64,000 nucleotides of DNA, from NCBI RefSeq assembly GCF_002865645.1, contig NW_020194539.1, positions 1 to 64,000 of the forward strand. Direction: 5' to 3'. Below, in pieces: positions 40,864 through 51,537 of this stretch. Position 1 is the stretch's first letter, and the number at the start of each line of letters is the position of its first letter. Source of the DNA: Hyaloscypha bicolor E. Lineage: Eukaryota; Ascomycota; Leotiomycetes; Helotiales; Hyaloscyphaceae. The notes under the pieces were generated by a model, which was given only the letters and a program-made list of their open reading frames with translations, was not told where the DNA came from and ran no database searches. Both the position numbers and the translations under genes were made by a program.

Positions 40864-41167
40864 TATAAGAAGGAAACTATAATAAGACAAAAACTTATAT
40901 AAAGTATACTAGAATATAAAATGTAACTTAATAGTAAAATAATAAATTAAAAGCATAAATAGTAAAGTATAAATAGTATATAATATATAAAAGCTTAATT
41001 AATTAAATACTTATAAAGAATTATTCTCTAAGTCTATAGAAAAACCAGCTTTCTTATATGATTTCTGCAAGTTATATATAAAAGGCTGTAGCCTTTGCCA
41101 TGTAACCTAAACCGCCAAAACCGCCAAAACAACATGATTTTTGACGAGTACGGCCTGCCGTATTACA
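40864..41167 (-). repeat. 5' LTR of Gypsy-B (304 bp), outer 100 bp nearly unmutated
   Basis: The 41,100-41,167 part keeps CpG and CpA sites (ACCGCCAAAACCGCC, GTACGGCCTGCCG) that are mutated in the other two copies. It gives the best view of the original LTR end, TGTAATACGGCAGG on the minus strand. Followed by GTAT, matching 25063-25066. Confidence 0.8.
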
Positions 41168-41786
41168 GTATCCAAGAACTCAAATATCTCATATACTATA
41201 GCGGTATCTAGATTAATTCCATGTCTCTATTTCATTACTATTTCCTTGAAATTATTAGTTCCTACGGGTATGAAGTAATCGGATTAGACAGATCCGATAA
41301 AGGAATCGTCTGCTATAGTGAATTCCGCTATTATATATTCTGTGGGCTTGTACTTAGTTCAAGGTATAGTGATTTATAAGGAGAGTAGATTCGTAAAAAG
41401 GAGGGTGGTTCGTAAGGTAGGTAGGTGGGAGTTATCATATTCGAGGTAAAATTTCGCCCATAACGAGAAATTTAGGAAGTGAAATTCAAGGAGTGAAATA
41501 TCGAGATTCCGGGAGGACTTAATGGTTCTGAAGCTCAAGAGCCCCAGGTATTCAGGTAGTTGCAAAGAGAGTGATTTTTCGTAAAGAAAGTAGTTTTATA
41601 AGACAATTAGATAGTCAAATAGTTAACCGTTTGGTAATTGGCAAGAATTAGTATCTTTCCTCCCTATAGAACCGAATTATAGGCAAAGGCGACTATTATT
41701 TCCCTCCTTTAATATAGCTTAGTCAGGCCTTAGCAAGTGCAGCTTAATCCTTCTTACTATCTGATCTATATATATAAACTAATTAG
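41168..41786 (-). other. Copia-1 5' leader/gag-side segment, weakly RIP-mutated
   Basis: Visibly richer in G+C than any neighbouring transposon DNA. It lies between the Gypsy-B insertion point and the Copia-1 5' LTR, where the leader and start of gag should be. A 63-codon open frame (41374-41565, minus) has no recognisable domain; I do not call it a gene. Confidence 0.5.
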
Positions 41787-42086
41787 TATTGGTTTACTAG
41801 TAATGCATAATACTATTATATAGGCATGGAAGTACTATTTGCATAAGGTTAGTAAAGTTATTATTATCCAGAAGTAAGAATTATAGTATTATAGTATTAA
41901 TATATGATCCCTAAATCTACTAAGCCTAAAGGAGTCTAGTTTACTAGTCGAGTCACTAATTGGACGCGAGGTTACATAACTATATCCCGTATTCTATATC
42001 CCATTACTCATATCTCATTGCCTATATCCCGTGTCCCGTATCCCGTAACTATATATATAACTCCCAAAGAAATAGCTATACTAATA
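41787..42086 (-). repeat. 5' LTR of Copia-1 (300 bp, weakly mutated)
   Basis: Partner of 19743-20042. Keeps CCCGT and CCCAT triplets and GCAT sites that are TT or AT in the partner. Short degenerate tandem units of about TATCCCGTATYCT lie at 41982-42045. Followed by the target duplication ATTAT (42087-42091). Confidence 0.8.
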
Positions 42087-42091
42087 ATTAT

Positions 42092-44860
42092 AGAAATAAT
42101 AAAAAATAGCTTTATAAAATTATTTATATATTAAGAAATAGAAAATTATCTAATATAAAAAAAATTATATATTATAGTAATTAGATTATTTTAATATCTA
42201 GTATTCTAAATTATTTAAGATTCTATTATATTAGAAAAGTAATTATTAATAAAATTAGTTCTATTTTCAAGAATATAAAATCCAAAAAAAAAAAATATTA
42301 GAACTTATTAAAAGCTATTTATTAAAATAGATCTAAAAAGTAGTTATTAAAAGATATAAGTATTAGAAATAAGCTAGCTAAATTTTTTTTAAAAAAAGCT
42401 AAAATATTACTAGATATTATAAGAAGTTAGCTAATACTAGATTATATAGAAATAATAAAACAAATAATAAAAATAGAGGCTTATAAACTAGATTTAGTAT
42501 TATTAGGTCTATAAATATAATATTAATTATAAAACTTAATAGTAAATCTATAAAAGTATTTTTTAGGATTTTAGGTTATATTTAGATAAATATTTTATTA
42601 TAAAGTTATATATTTCAAAAAATTAATTAAAGTTAGTTTAGATATTATAATTAAAATTTTAAAAGAAATTAAAGAATATGAAATATAGAATTAGTTATAT
42701 AAATAGCTAGAAAGTAATTCCTATAAATAAATAATAAAGAAATTAGAAAAGAAAATATATATTTTATATATCTAAACTAACTAATTCTTTCTAAAATTAT
42801 TTATAATTCAAGCTATTATCTCTAATATAAAAAAAGCCTTTTAGGAGAATTAGTAATATTATAAGTTAGAAAATCTAATTATTTTATAATATCTAAGCTC
42901 GGAAATTAAAATTAGATTAAAAGATTTTATTTAGAATACTTTCTTTTATAATAGCTATTTTATATTTCTTATATAAAATAACTAATTTAGCTAAAACTAG
43001 AAATACTATAATATATATAAATATATAAAAAAGTATTATTATTTATTCTAATATTTAAAAGCTTTAAAATATTAAAATTAATATTATAAGAAAATAAGGC
43101 TTAGTAATACTAATTAAGTATTACTAATAAAAAGTATTTATTAAGATTTATAAAAATTAGTATATAAAATAAGCTAAATAACTAAAAAAAATATATATAA
43201 ATCTTATTTTAATATTTATAATTCTTAAGAATTCTATTATAGAAATTTATATTTATAGATTAATTATATTATTTAATTTCTTATTTCGGATATTAATAAA
43301 AAAAGAAAAGCTTTCTTAAAATATAATTTTAGTATATAGGATTTATTTTAATTATATATATATTTTATAAATTAGTATATTTAAAGACCTTATTTCTAAT
43401 TCTAGATATAAAATACTAATAATATAATCTAATTTTATAAGTTCCAAAAATTATATTATTTTTTATTTACTAGTTCTATAAAATAATTTTATAAATAAAT
43501 ATTAGCTAAATTATATATATATACTAGAATAAGATTTCAAATAGCTTTAATTAAAAAAAAGTAATATAATAAGTAATATAAGAAAGCCTAATTTATATAT
43601 TACTAAAATAATTAGGAAATCTCTAGTTCCTATTATTAGAATTTAATATACTAATTCTTAGTACTTTTCTTGAAATAGAAATAGTTTTAGATATAAAAAA
43701 TAAAAGAAATAAAAGTATATCTTTATAATAAGAGAAAGCTTATTACTTTTATTAGCCTAAAAAATATATAGAAATATAATCTAATTAGATATAAGTTATA
43801 AGATATTATTATATTATTAAATAAGATATATAATTTAATATACTAATATAAATCCAAATAATAATCCGAGAATAAATATTAATATATATATAAATATTAA
43901 TATTAAACGGAAATAGCTTATTATATTTATTAATTAACTAAATATAATTTGGGTCAGATATAATATATTTTTCCTTATTTAATTATTTTTTATTTATTTA
44001 TTAAATAATAGTTTCGGAATTAAGAATATATAATATTATAAATAGGATATCTTTATATAGAATCTAATTAATTAAATTATAAGAAATTAATAAAAAATAA
44101 AAGAAAAAAAAGATATTAAATAATTAATTAGCTATTTTTTCGGAAATAGTTATATAAAAGCCTTTGCCTATAGCTTTTAATTTAGCTATTATTAAGCTCT
44201 TTTTATAGAATTTTAAATAATTAAATAATTAAACTTTTCTTTTTCTTTCTTTAAATATATTTATTTACTATAGAAGCTTAATTTTCTTCTATAAATATAT
44301 TAATATTATATTTGTAATATTAAAGCTTAATAACTATCTTATTATTAATATAACTTATTCTAAATAATATAGTAATCTGAATATATAGATTTAATATATC
44401 TTAAATAATTATATATTTATAAATATTTTAGAATTATAATTATTAATAAATTGTTTTTTTAAAACTATCTAACTAAAGATAGTTTTAATATTTTAGGCGA
44501 TTTCTTTAGTTATATAGTAGGCCTATATCTAGCTAATAATATAAGTTCGGATTAGATTTAGATCTATTTTTAGGTAAAGTATTTTAATTGATTTATAAAG
44601 GGTTATAGTTATTTTAATAATTTTTATAATTTTTATAGTATTATTAATAAGGGAAATATAAAATTATAATTTCTGGAAATAATTAAAATTAGGCAAAGCT
44701 TATTAAAAAGCGCTAAATTACTATAATAACCGAGTAATTTTTAGTATATTAACTTCTTTAAACTTTGTAAATAATAAATAGTTAATATTAAAGTATATTT
44801 ATTACTAATAATAATAGCAAGTAATATATATAATTAATTCTCGATTTATAATTAAACCTT
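42092..44860. other. A+T-rich degraded DNA, no identity
   Basis: Stops in all frames and RIP-like composition. There is a perfect 10-bp stem, AAAACTATCT/AGATAGTTTT, at about 44460-44486. A degenerate relative of the TATATAAAAGGC palindrome may occur near 44150-44190. Probably old transposon DNA; no family recognised. Confidence 0.45.
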
Positions 44861-44867
44861 AATACTA

Positions 44868-45414
44868 TTAGTTCACCGCCAAATAGCTGGAAAACTTGCA
44901 TCTCAAATTTGAAATCTGCAGCTGGTGGTCGAGGTGGTACTTGTAAGGAACGATTTTCACGCTGCTCGGCAATAGAGAAAACGGTTTCGAACCCTGATGG
45001 TACTGTGCGAATGAGGGCGATCCTGAAATCGGGTTCGTGCTCCAGTCTAGACGAACTACAAGCACAATGCTTGAATCGTCGATACGGTGAAGGAAGCCTC
45101 CTACGCTCATTCCTGGTGGAACGATGCCCAAAAATCTATTGTCAGTCCAAAAGATCAAGCCTTCCAGAGAGTGCGAAGAATGGGAAACTCTTCGGTCCGC
45201 GTTGAGACCAGACCCCATTGAATGATCAACGTTTCTCAGCCTTTCCGTAACAAGAGTTTTCGAGAAGGGGCCCACGATCTTCAGAACATTGTAGAGCGTC
45301 GACGAAGGGAGCCTCTCCCGCAGGATTCGAATGATCTTCCGTGAATCACCTTTTTTGGGGGGAAAAAATTGTCTGAAAACATGTTTCAAGCCAGGATTCT
45401 CGATCTCAAAGGGG
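44868..45414 (-). CDS. Unrecognised ORF next to the transposon border
   Basis: An open frame runs on the minus strand to a stop at 44868, exactly where the A+T-rich block begins. The frame opens at 45464, but its first 16 codons overlap the 3' end of the acetyltransferase gene in another frame, so any real product probably starts later or is a fragment. The translated segment (DPFEIENPGLKHVFRQFF early, FWTDNRFLGIVPPGM in the middle) has natural-looking composition. I cannot assign a family. It may be the truncated 3' part of a gene lost to transposon insertion, or chance. Confidence 0.3.
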
Positions 45415-46114
45415 TCAACGCACTGAGGGCAATTTAACCATAAACCGAAACCGATAATTCCCATACACCTTGTGGTCCGAGTCCTCCTTAACCCACTCCC
45501 TCAGATCAATATCCAAATCTTGTAGAGTCTGAAACCCATACTTCCGATAAAGCGGAAATCCCTATTTTACCAATATCAACATCTCTCACCCCTTATATCT
45601 AATATCAATCAATTCAAAAAATAGCACTTACAACAGGACTAGCCAACAAAAAAATGGGCAAACGCTTTCTATCCGCAATATCATTCTCGCACCCCACCAA
45701 CGCCTTCCCCATCCCCTGTCCCTGAAACTCAGGCAACACAAAGCAAGCCTTACATCTCATATACCTCTCCCCTTTCGTCCACTCCACTAACATCTTATCT
45801 ACTTCTTGCTGCACGTAGCCATCCAACCTTTTAGCATACTCTTCCCCCACTTTTACAGTCTCAGAAACTGTGACCCAGCTTGCCCATGCTGCTATGGTGT
45901 TAGTTTCTTTGTCGACGGCTTTGATGTGAAGCCATGCGGGGTCCCCGAGCTGAGTTTGTAGGAGGGTGGTTATGGATTGCGTGCAGAGGGTGGGAGTGGG
46001 GTAGTTGAGTTTTAGGGCGTTGTCGAGGAGGGTGACGAGGGTCTAGATTTGTGCTAGCTGGGGAATATCTTGACGCTCTACTGGAACGAGAGAGAAAGTT
46101 GGTGGTTGGGACAT
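45415..46114 (-). pseudogene. GNAT-family N-acetyltransferase with one premature TAG
   Basis: Two exons, 46114-45632 and 45561-45415. The intron 45562-45631 (70 nt, GTAAGT...ATAG) joins CCTGTT to GGATTT in frame, giving SPVGFPLYRKYGF. The 209-codon product starts MSQPPTFSLVPVERQD. It carries the acetyl-CoA motif CFVLPEFQGQGMGKAL (Q-x-x-G-x-G/A) and ends GNYRFRFMVKLPSVR. GNAT enzymes move acetyl from acetyl-CoA to an amine; the substrate is unknown. A single in-frame TAG at 46043-46045 (codon 24) interrupts the frame. It is one CpA-to-TpA change from CAG (Gln), the RIP-favoured change. No good downstream start exists before the core, so the allele is probably null. Two upstream in-frame ATGs (46132, 46150) sit in short tandem repeats; I chose the one nearest the conserved sequence. 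Confidence 0.8.
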
Positions 46115-46610
46115 GGTGATCTTGTGGGACATGATGATCTTGTGGGACAGCGGGAGGTTGTGATTTAAGAGGTGGGGAGATAGATGATGTGACGATTGAC
46201 ATGCATAGGGCTCAATGAAGACTGGTGAGTCATCCCGGAATATTAGCCTGGATTCAGTCAATGAACTGGCATTTGATTAGTTTGTGGCTGAAGAGTATAC
46301 AATGGCCTGATATAAAATTCCATTCATTTGAGTGAAAAAGTAGAGACAGATGTCATTGTCTCAAATCCAAGAAGGAACTCTAGTATTTCCCACAGTACCT
46401 GCTTTAAAACGTTCATTTTAGTTGAAATAACGAAGGAGATTCTTAGAAAGCCCCTATTGCTTGCTGTCCTCAAAAGTCATATCCTAGATGTCGCCAACTT
46501 AGGCTGCCAATTTCAAAAAGTGTGTGAGACTTTCTTAAAGAGTTGACCACCATTGAAAGTTCGCAATAGGCATGCTATCAAGATAGTCACCATAAGTACT
46601 ATACCAAAAA
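46115..46610. other. Intergenic, nothing recognised
   Basis: Normal composition. Holds the acetyltransferase 5' flank, with 18-bp tandem units around ATGTCCCACAAGATCA at about 46110-46150, and the 3' flank of the NACHT gene. A 72-codon plus-strand frame at 46328-46546 has no recognisable features. Confidence 0.4.
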
Positions 46611-49600
46611 TTAGCAACTCTTCTCAAACAGCAATTTCATGGGAAGAGGACACGTACCCAGAACAGATACAATACAATGGCTCCACGGTACAGCTTCAAG
46701 CCAAGCACCAAATACCTTTAAATCGGACAGTAATGCCATCAAAATTTCCTCTTCCTTTTTCAAAACTGGTTCCGATAAAAATTCGTTAGTGAGTTCATAC
46801 TGATTACCCAAATCTTCTGACGTGACCGATTCCTCAATCATCGTGATTCGGCTCTCTCCCCGGCTTTCCCGTTCCAGTTCCTCGAGATTCCTATCAAGTA
46901 ATTGTAGAATAGCGTCCTGGTTCTCGAAGTCCCAGAACTCTATTAGTTCTCGAAGCGAGACTTTCCTTCCTTTCTGGGCAATGAAGTCATATGAACCCTC
47001 ACGGATATAAAAGCTTGCGTTGAGTCCATCCTCTGGATTTAGGCGGGAGCCTTTGAGACATCTTCCAACATATTCCGCATGGATATAGTCTCTTTTATTG
47101 GCCCCTTCGTGGATCAGAAAAGATAGGCGCGGATCTGCCCCGTATTGGAAAAATGTTTCGAGCGTTTTGCCGAACGCCCTTCGTTGCTCCGATTCACTAT
47201 TATAGAGTCGAAATTGAAGACTTCTGAGAATGAAATGTACCCAAAAGGTCATTTCATCCAGGTTTGCTAAAGAATTTGTGGCACAACCCTTATGGATCAT
47301 AGCTTGAGGAGAAAGGCCTCGCTGCAAGAGAAGATCTAGAGGCTCGAATGACTTGTAAGAGCTGCCGTAATATTGGCTATAATAAATACAGCACAGTAGG
47401 ACCGCAATTTGGTAATCGGAGCTAAGAGTGTTCTTTCCATGCTTCATCTTCCATATCACGTATTTGTAATCTCCACGAACTGCCGAAGCATAGAGTGGGG
47501 ATGTAATGTATCGAGAAGAATGAATACCAGAAGGGATAGATCCAATTACCAGGTTCCCTATATCATCTACACGAAGCAACCCTGGGAAATTTAGGGCTCT
47601 AGGATCCTCTGGCACTTCGTGGAGCGTGATAGCAGAGGAGAGATATTCGAGGAAAAGGAATGGCTGTCTTTCGATCTTGCTGTCGTATCTCATTTTTACT
47701 ATCCGGCACATGGTAAGGCTCATTTTTCTTCTCTGAATGCTGCGGGGAGCCGCTGACCGTATTTCAGCAAGCAGGAGCTGAGAAATCGCTTCCACAGCGA
47801 TAAAATCCTTAACAGGTTCATGTCATCTTCGATGTTTGTCGTTGACAGAAATTCGGGGATAGAGCGATGAATAAATGTAAGACAGGGTGTCTCATCTCCA
47901 GGGTTGTTCCTCTTAAATTCTAAGAGGCCTCTGCAATACCCGTTGATACTTTTGTACGCCAGAACTGCTCTCTCGTTTCTAGCTGCCGCTTCCGTGATGT
48001 AGTAAGGGAAATCTGGTACCATAGCAAAAGCCTTGTTCTCATAATAATTCTCCAGAAAGGAACATGCCAACGGCGACAAATAACCCGTGGCACATGGATT
48101 TCCTTCTGTAATCACTGCAAACAACTGATAAGTTCTTTTGCGAGCTGATTTGTCCAATGACCGGAGGAGGTGTGTAAATAAACCTTCTAATTCATCAGGC
48201 AGCGAGTCGAGCTCGCTTTTAAGTACGAGGAGCTCATGACTAGCTTCCAGACGGTCCCGAAGTGTTTTGACTACCAAAGCTACCCAGAGGAAAATACCAT
48301 CCCCTTTGTCAACGATTGCTTGGATGAGTGTTTCGGAATCTTCTCTTTTATCGATTTGTAGCTTCTCTCGCACGTAGCGCTCCATATCTCTCCTGGTGAG
48401 GTCTTGAAGCCGAATCCTTCTCTCACTAGAAAAGGCATTGAGAAAAACATTATATTCCCTGCTAGATACGCAGAGTTTCACATTGCCTCGGGATTTTTTC
48501 GTCCAATCCGAAAGGATTTTGACGATTTCTGTGTAGTCTTCTGAACGTGTTTCCTCGTATTCGTCAAGGCCGTCGATGAAGTAGCAGAAACAATGCTTTT
48601 CGTACAGGTTTTGATTTTCTCTTAATCTAGTGAAAGCTGCCTTGATATCCTTAGTTCCAAGTTGAAGTTGGGTTTGAACTTGCCATGGCATTGACTTTGC
48701 TTCGTTCCATTGATCCAGTAGCAACATAGGTATGAGTTCAGGACACGAGTTCAACACGTCATGAAGGAGGGACCGATAGAGACCACTTAGAGATTTTTGC
48801 AGTAGAGTGCCTGGCTTCCAGAAGAAAAAGCTGGCAAAGACAAGCTTCCGATCACCTAGAGTTTGTTAGATCAATCAGAATAATGGAAGAGGAGGGGACA
48901 TTTGTAGCGGCCATCTGGTCCGATAGCATAAGTAAACGTACTTGCCCATTGTTGCAGCCCTCCCCTGGTTCGGTCATGCTCACATAGAAACTTCATCAAA
49001 GTTGATTTCCCTGACCCTAATTTGCCAGAAATGTGGAAGATATCTCGTCCCAAAGACAGCCAGTGCTTGAATAACTCTGAACTAGATCGTCTAAGGTCAT
49101 CGCCCTCATCGCTATCACTGTCTTCATTGATTTTATCACTCTCATTGCTTTCATAGTCTTCACCGCCGTCAGATTCGAAAATCCATTCAAAAGTCTTGTA
49201 GTGAGCATCGTCTACAGCCTCAAACCTTCCATGCATGCCCTCGAAAGCCAGGCTGTTCAGAATCCGCTGTTGTACAATGGTTTGACATGCATCTTCCGAG
49301 ATGTCCAACAGCTCCCGGAGCTGCGTTTGAACTTCGTGGCGATGGAAATAACCGTAACCCCTTTTTGAAGTGCTTCGATGTGGGTCTGGAGTTGTTCAAG
49401 TTTGACGCCAGCTCCATCGGAGGTGCTGACTAGAGCCTTCAACCGAGCCTTTGTGTCCGAACTACAGAGATGTTAGTCTCCACTTGACATGGAACGAGGG
49501 AGTGTAACCTTGTTAAAACGTTGAGATGCAGCTCAAGTTGACTGCGGCAATTGACGAGCCTCTGCTCCAGCTCCGACCTTTCCTTCTCGCGAAACTTATT

Positions 49601-49933
49601 CTTCACAGCCGCCAGAGCAACTTGATGTTTTGATTTAGAATTCTTGGGATTGATCTTGCCTAGCAGTTCGAGGATCTGGTCTGATATGATGTTGCATTCG
49701 GCTGCGACGCGACTCACAGCCTTTTCATCGTCGCTTCTTGGGGTGCCCGTGGTAGGAAGGAGCTTCGAGGAGAGCTCCTTCATTTGGATCACGATAGATT
49801 GGAGGCTCCTGTGTTCTTCGGTCATACCAGAGGCCGAGCTATAGATTTCTCGTGCTCCATTGATAACCTTCGTGCTGTAGTCTACCAATTGTATGATATT
49901 CGCGGCAAGGCCAAGTGCTGTCAAGGGATCCAT
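46611..49933 (-). pseudogene. NACHT/STAND NLR-like protein, about 1,060 codons, two frame breaks
   Basis: Start MDPLTALGLAANIIQLVDYS at 49933 (N-terminal helical domain typical of fungal STAND proteins); stop at 46611. Intron 1, 49462-49508 (47 nt, GTTACA, branch GACTAAC, TGTAG). Intron 2, 48856-48941 (86 nt, GTACGT, branch TCTAACA, CTCTAG), yields QQWASDRKLVFASFFFWKPG. Domains: helical N-terminus and coiled coil; a linker with YKTFEWIF; Walker A GKLGSGKST (49000-49026); Walker B FIDGLDEY (48557-48580); LCVSSREYNVF; HRSIPEFL. The C-terminal 390 residues lack clear repeats. Such proteins act as cytosolic switches in self/non-self recognition. The frame is lost twice, near 49357 (CAAAAAGGGG) and near 47724 (GAAAAATGA), each by -1 in an A5 run. 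A 1-nt deletion, an assembly error or an unseen intron could explain this; the two shifts restore the overall length to 3n. Confidence 0.8.
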
Positions 49934-50264
49934 TGCGGTGGGCGCTGTTGCTGCGGAACCGTGTATACAAGAAGTGGGTGTTGGGAGCCGAAGATTGCGG
50001 TGAGCAAAGATGGTGAGACTGGTGATGTTGGTAGAAGACGGGAGGAGGCATTTGTGATGTTGTTTCTGGGCGCAGCTGCAGCCTTGGGAATAGTCTTCCG
50101 TGAGCCGCCCTGCAGGAGCTGTATGCAGGTCGGCAGCCCAGCCAATCGACCAGAGAGCAGAGTAAAAATGCAATACGTTGAATTATTATCGGGAAACTAG
50201 ACAGAGCGCTAGTTCTGGGAGTTCTAAAGCTTATTTCTCTACTAATATTAGGACCTTAATAGGC
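49934..50264 (-). promoter_or_regulatory. 5' flank of the NACHT gene
   Basis: The frame stays open upstream to 50173, but that sequence has low-complexity, non-domain character, so I treat it as 5' UTR or promoter. It is G+C-normal and ends near 50.2 kb. Confidence 0.4.
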
Positions 50265-50490
50265 TAGGGGCACCCCGTTCGGCGCCTTTGGCGCCTCACA
50301 GGAGCGTATACACACGTATACCTTAAGTGTATTGAATTGAAGCTTGATTGTGGTATTTTTCTTTGGAAGCTCAGCTTCCTTAAAACTCTGGAATTACGAC
50401 TCCACTTAAAAGTGGGACATATGGTATATAGCCCCTGATTTTTAACAAAGTACAGAAAGCGCACGTATATCCTTGAGGATATACTTCCTA
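50265..50490. other. Run of six short perfect hairpins
   Basis: GGGG-CA-CCCC (50267-50276), GGCGCC-TTT-GGCGCC (50281-50295), CGTATAC-ACA-CGTATAC (50305-50321), GGAAGC-TCA-GCTTCC (50365-50379), CCACTT-AA-AAGTGG (50402-50415) and GTATATCC-TTGA-GGATATAC (50465-50484). No convincing ORF. Function unknown; could be a structured RNA or transposon remnant. Confidence 0.5.
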
Positions 50491-50657
50491 AGCGATTACA
50501 AGTAAGGGACAGAGGGACGTGCGTCTTGCCCACCTTTTATGCGCGTACCGTGGGCTAAAGAATAGCCGAAAAAGAAAGCCTTATTTTACGATAAAATTAT
50601 AAAAATTAGCTTGCGAAGTGCGGGGGAAGGGGGCTAGAAGGGAATTCAATTCTCAAT

Positions 50658-50704
50658 TGCATAAGCACCCGTTCTAGGGTTTACCCAGAGAGGGTGCTTA
50701 TGCA
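50658..50704. repeat. 13-bp inverted repeat
   Basis: TGCATAAGCACCC (50658-50670) and GGGTGCTTATGCA (50692-50704), perfect arms with a 21-nt loop. Could be a hairpin or the end of a small element. Confidence 0.6.
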
Positions 50705-51306
50705 TTCTAATCAGAGTTGCCCTCCTGTCATTTCCCCTTTGGGCGTACAACCCATGTTTTAGGAATGCTACGCGAGCAAAACAGGGGTGTTGCAGGGGTT
50801 GGCAGGGGCACACTGATTTTCTTTCCAAAAAGCCAAAGAAATAAGAGAAGCTTCCTGATGAGGTAACATGAAGGGTTATGCAAATGGGCTTAGCGCTGTG
50901 TAACCTGAGACTGCCCTATCCCCCCCCTGTGTGGACTTGGCCTGTTCTCTGACACCAGATTCAACGCTGTATACTTGATCAAGACAGAGGCCTAAAGTTC
51001 TCCGAGAATTTAATTATAGCTCAGTGTGACTATGTTTCCGTATACGAAGTAAGCCAAGAAGCTTCAACCCTGACACATCGAAATCCTCAATCTCGTCAAC
51101 GAGCCAGTAGCTGAACCATAGTATCGCTTAAGTTGAACCATATTATCAGTAGCGAGAATACCCTTGTATTTTCCATAATATGGTTCAACTTCCCTCACCA
51201 AAAACCACACTGTACTCACTATCTTTAATGATATATAGATACCAGTCCTCGTTCACACCCTCCATCCAACCCCGACCTCCTCCCGACGGCCCGCCAGGCA
51301 TACTCC

Positions 51307-51537
51307 TAGCATATGCTTTACCTTTACTACTAAGGAGCAGCATATAAGTAAGTTAGAATACATCTTGCTTTATTATTATTATTACTCAAGCATATGCTCG
51401 GTAAATTAAACCCATATGCTTAGCATATACTTTACTTTACTACTAAGAAGCATACAAGCAAGCTAGAAATCACCCTACTTTATTACTATCCGTAATATAT
51501 GCTCGGCATATGGAATCCATATGCCTAGCATATGCTA
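51307..51537. repeat. Two-copy tandem repeat of about 105-114 bp plus partial third
   Basis: Units start TAGCATATGCTTTACC (51307), TAGCATATACTTTACT (51421) and TAGCATATGCTAACCC (51526, partial). Each carries a TTTATTATTA stretch and GCATATGC-type palindromes. Lies inside the 696-bp inverted-repeat element. Confidence 0.65.

Larger units (their letters stand above)
25067..41167 (-). mobile_element. Gypsy-B: Ty3/gypsy copy nested in Copia-1
   Basis: Bounded by LTRs 25067-25369 (3') and 40864-41167 (5'), which share ends with the Gypsy-A LTR. GTAT directly flanks both sides (25063-25066 and 41168-41171), giving a candidate 4-bp target duplication. About 32083-40863 is the same interior as 1-8808, including the reverse transcriptase FSGY region at about 35.9 kb. 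The span is 16.1 kb, or about 13.1 kb without the pogo element at 25518-28515. That is large for a gypsy, so either this family carries extra 3' sequence or 28.5-32.1 kb contains a further unrecognised insertion. RIP-dead. Confidence 0.75.
19743..42086 (-). mobile_element. Copia-1: Ty1/copia retrotransposon split by nested insertions
   Basis: 300-bp LTRs at 19743-20042 (3') and 41787-42086 (5') are direct repeats. On the minus strand they run from TATTAGTATAGC (originally TGTTAG...) to ...CCAATA or CTAATA (probably ...CCAACA), so they have inverted ends. The same five bases, ATTAT, flank both sides (19738-19742 and 42087-42091). The minus-strand interior at about 22.6-22.3 kb reads as a fungal copia integrase (NTIRTKVKI, EAYNFIGIIEYY, FKAINNSIGSN). 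Copia places integrase before reverse transcriptase, so the latter should lie below 22 kb. Interior DNA is 20043-25066 plus 41168-41786. With both LTRs this makes about 6.2 kb, a normal copia size, once Gypsy-B is removed. Confidence 0.8.

Noticed and set aside
41374..41565. 63-codon minus-strand frame
   Set aside because: Lies in the copia leader/gag-side segment, has no recognisable domain and is short enough to occur by chance.
44909..45205. 98-codon plus-strand frame
   Set aside because: No domain, and antisense to another open frame. Composition does not favour it.
49330..49370. Programmed -1 frameshifting in the NACHT gene
   Set aside because: CAAAAAGGGG does not fit a canonical X XXY YYZ slippery heptamer in the zero frame, and the second break is also in a plain A5 run. 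Indel or assembly error is simpler.
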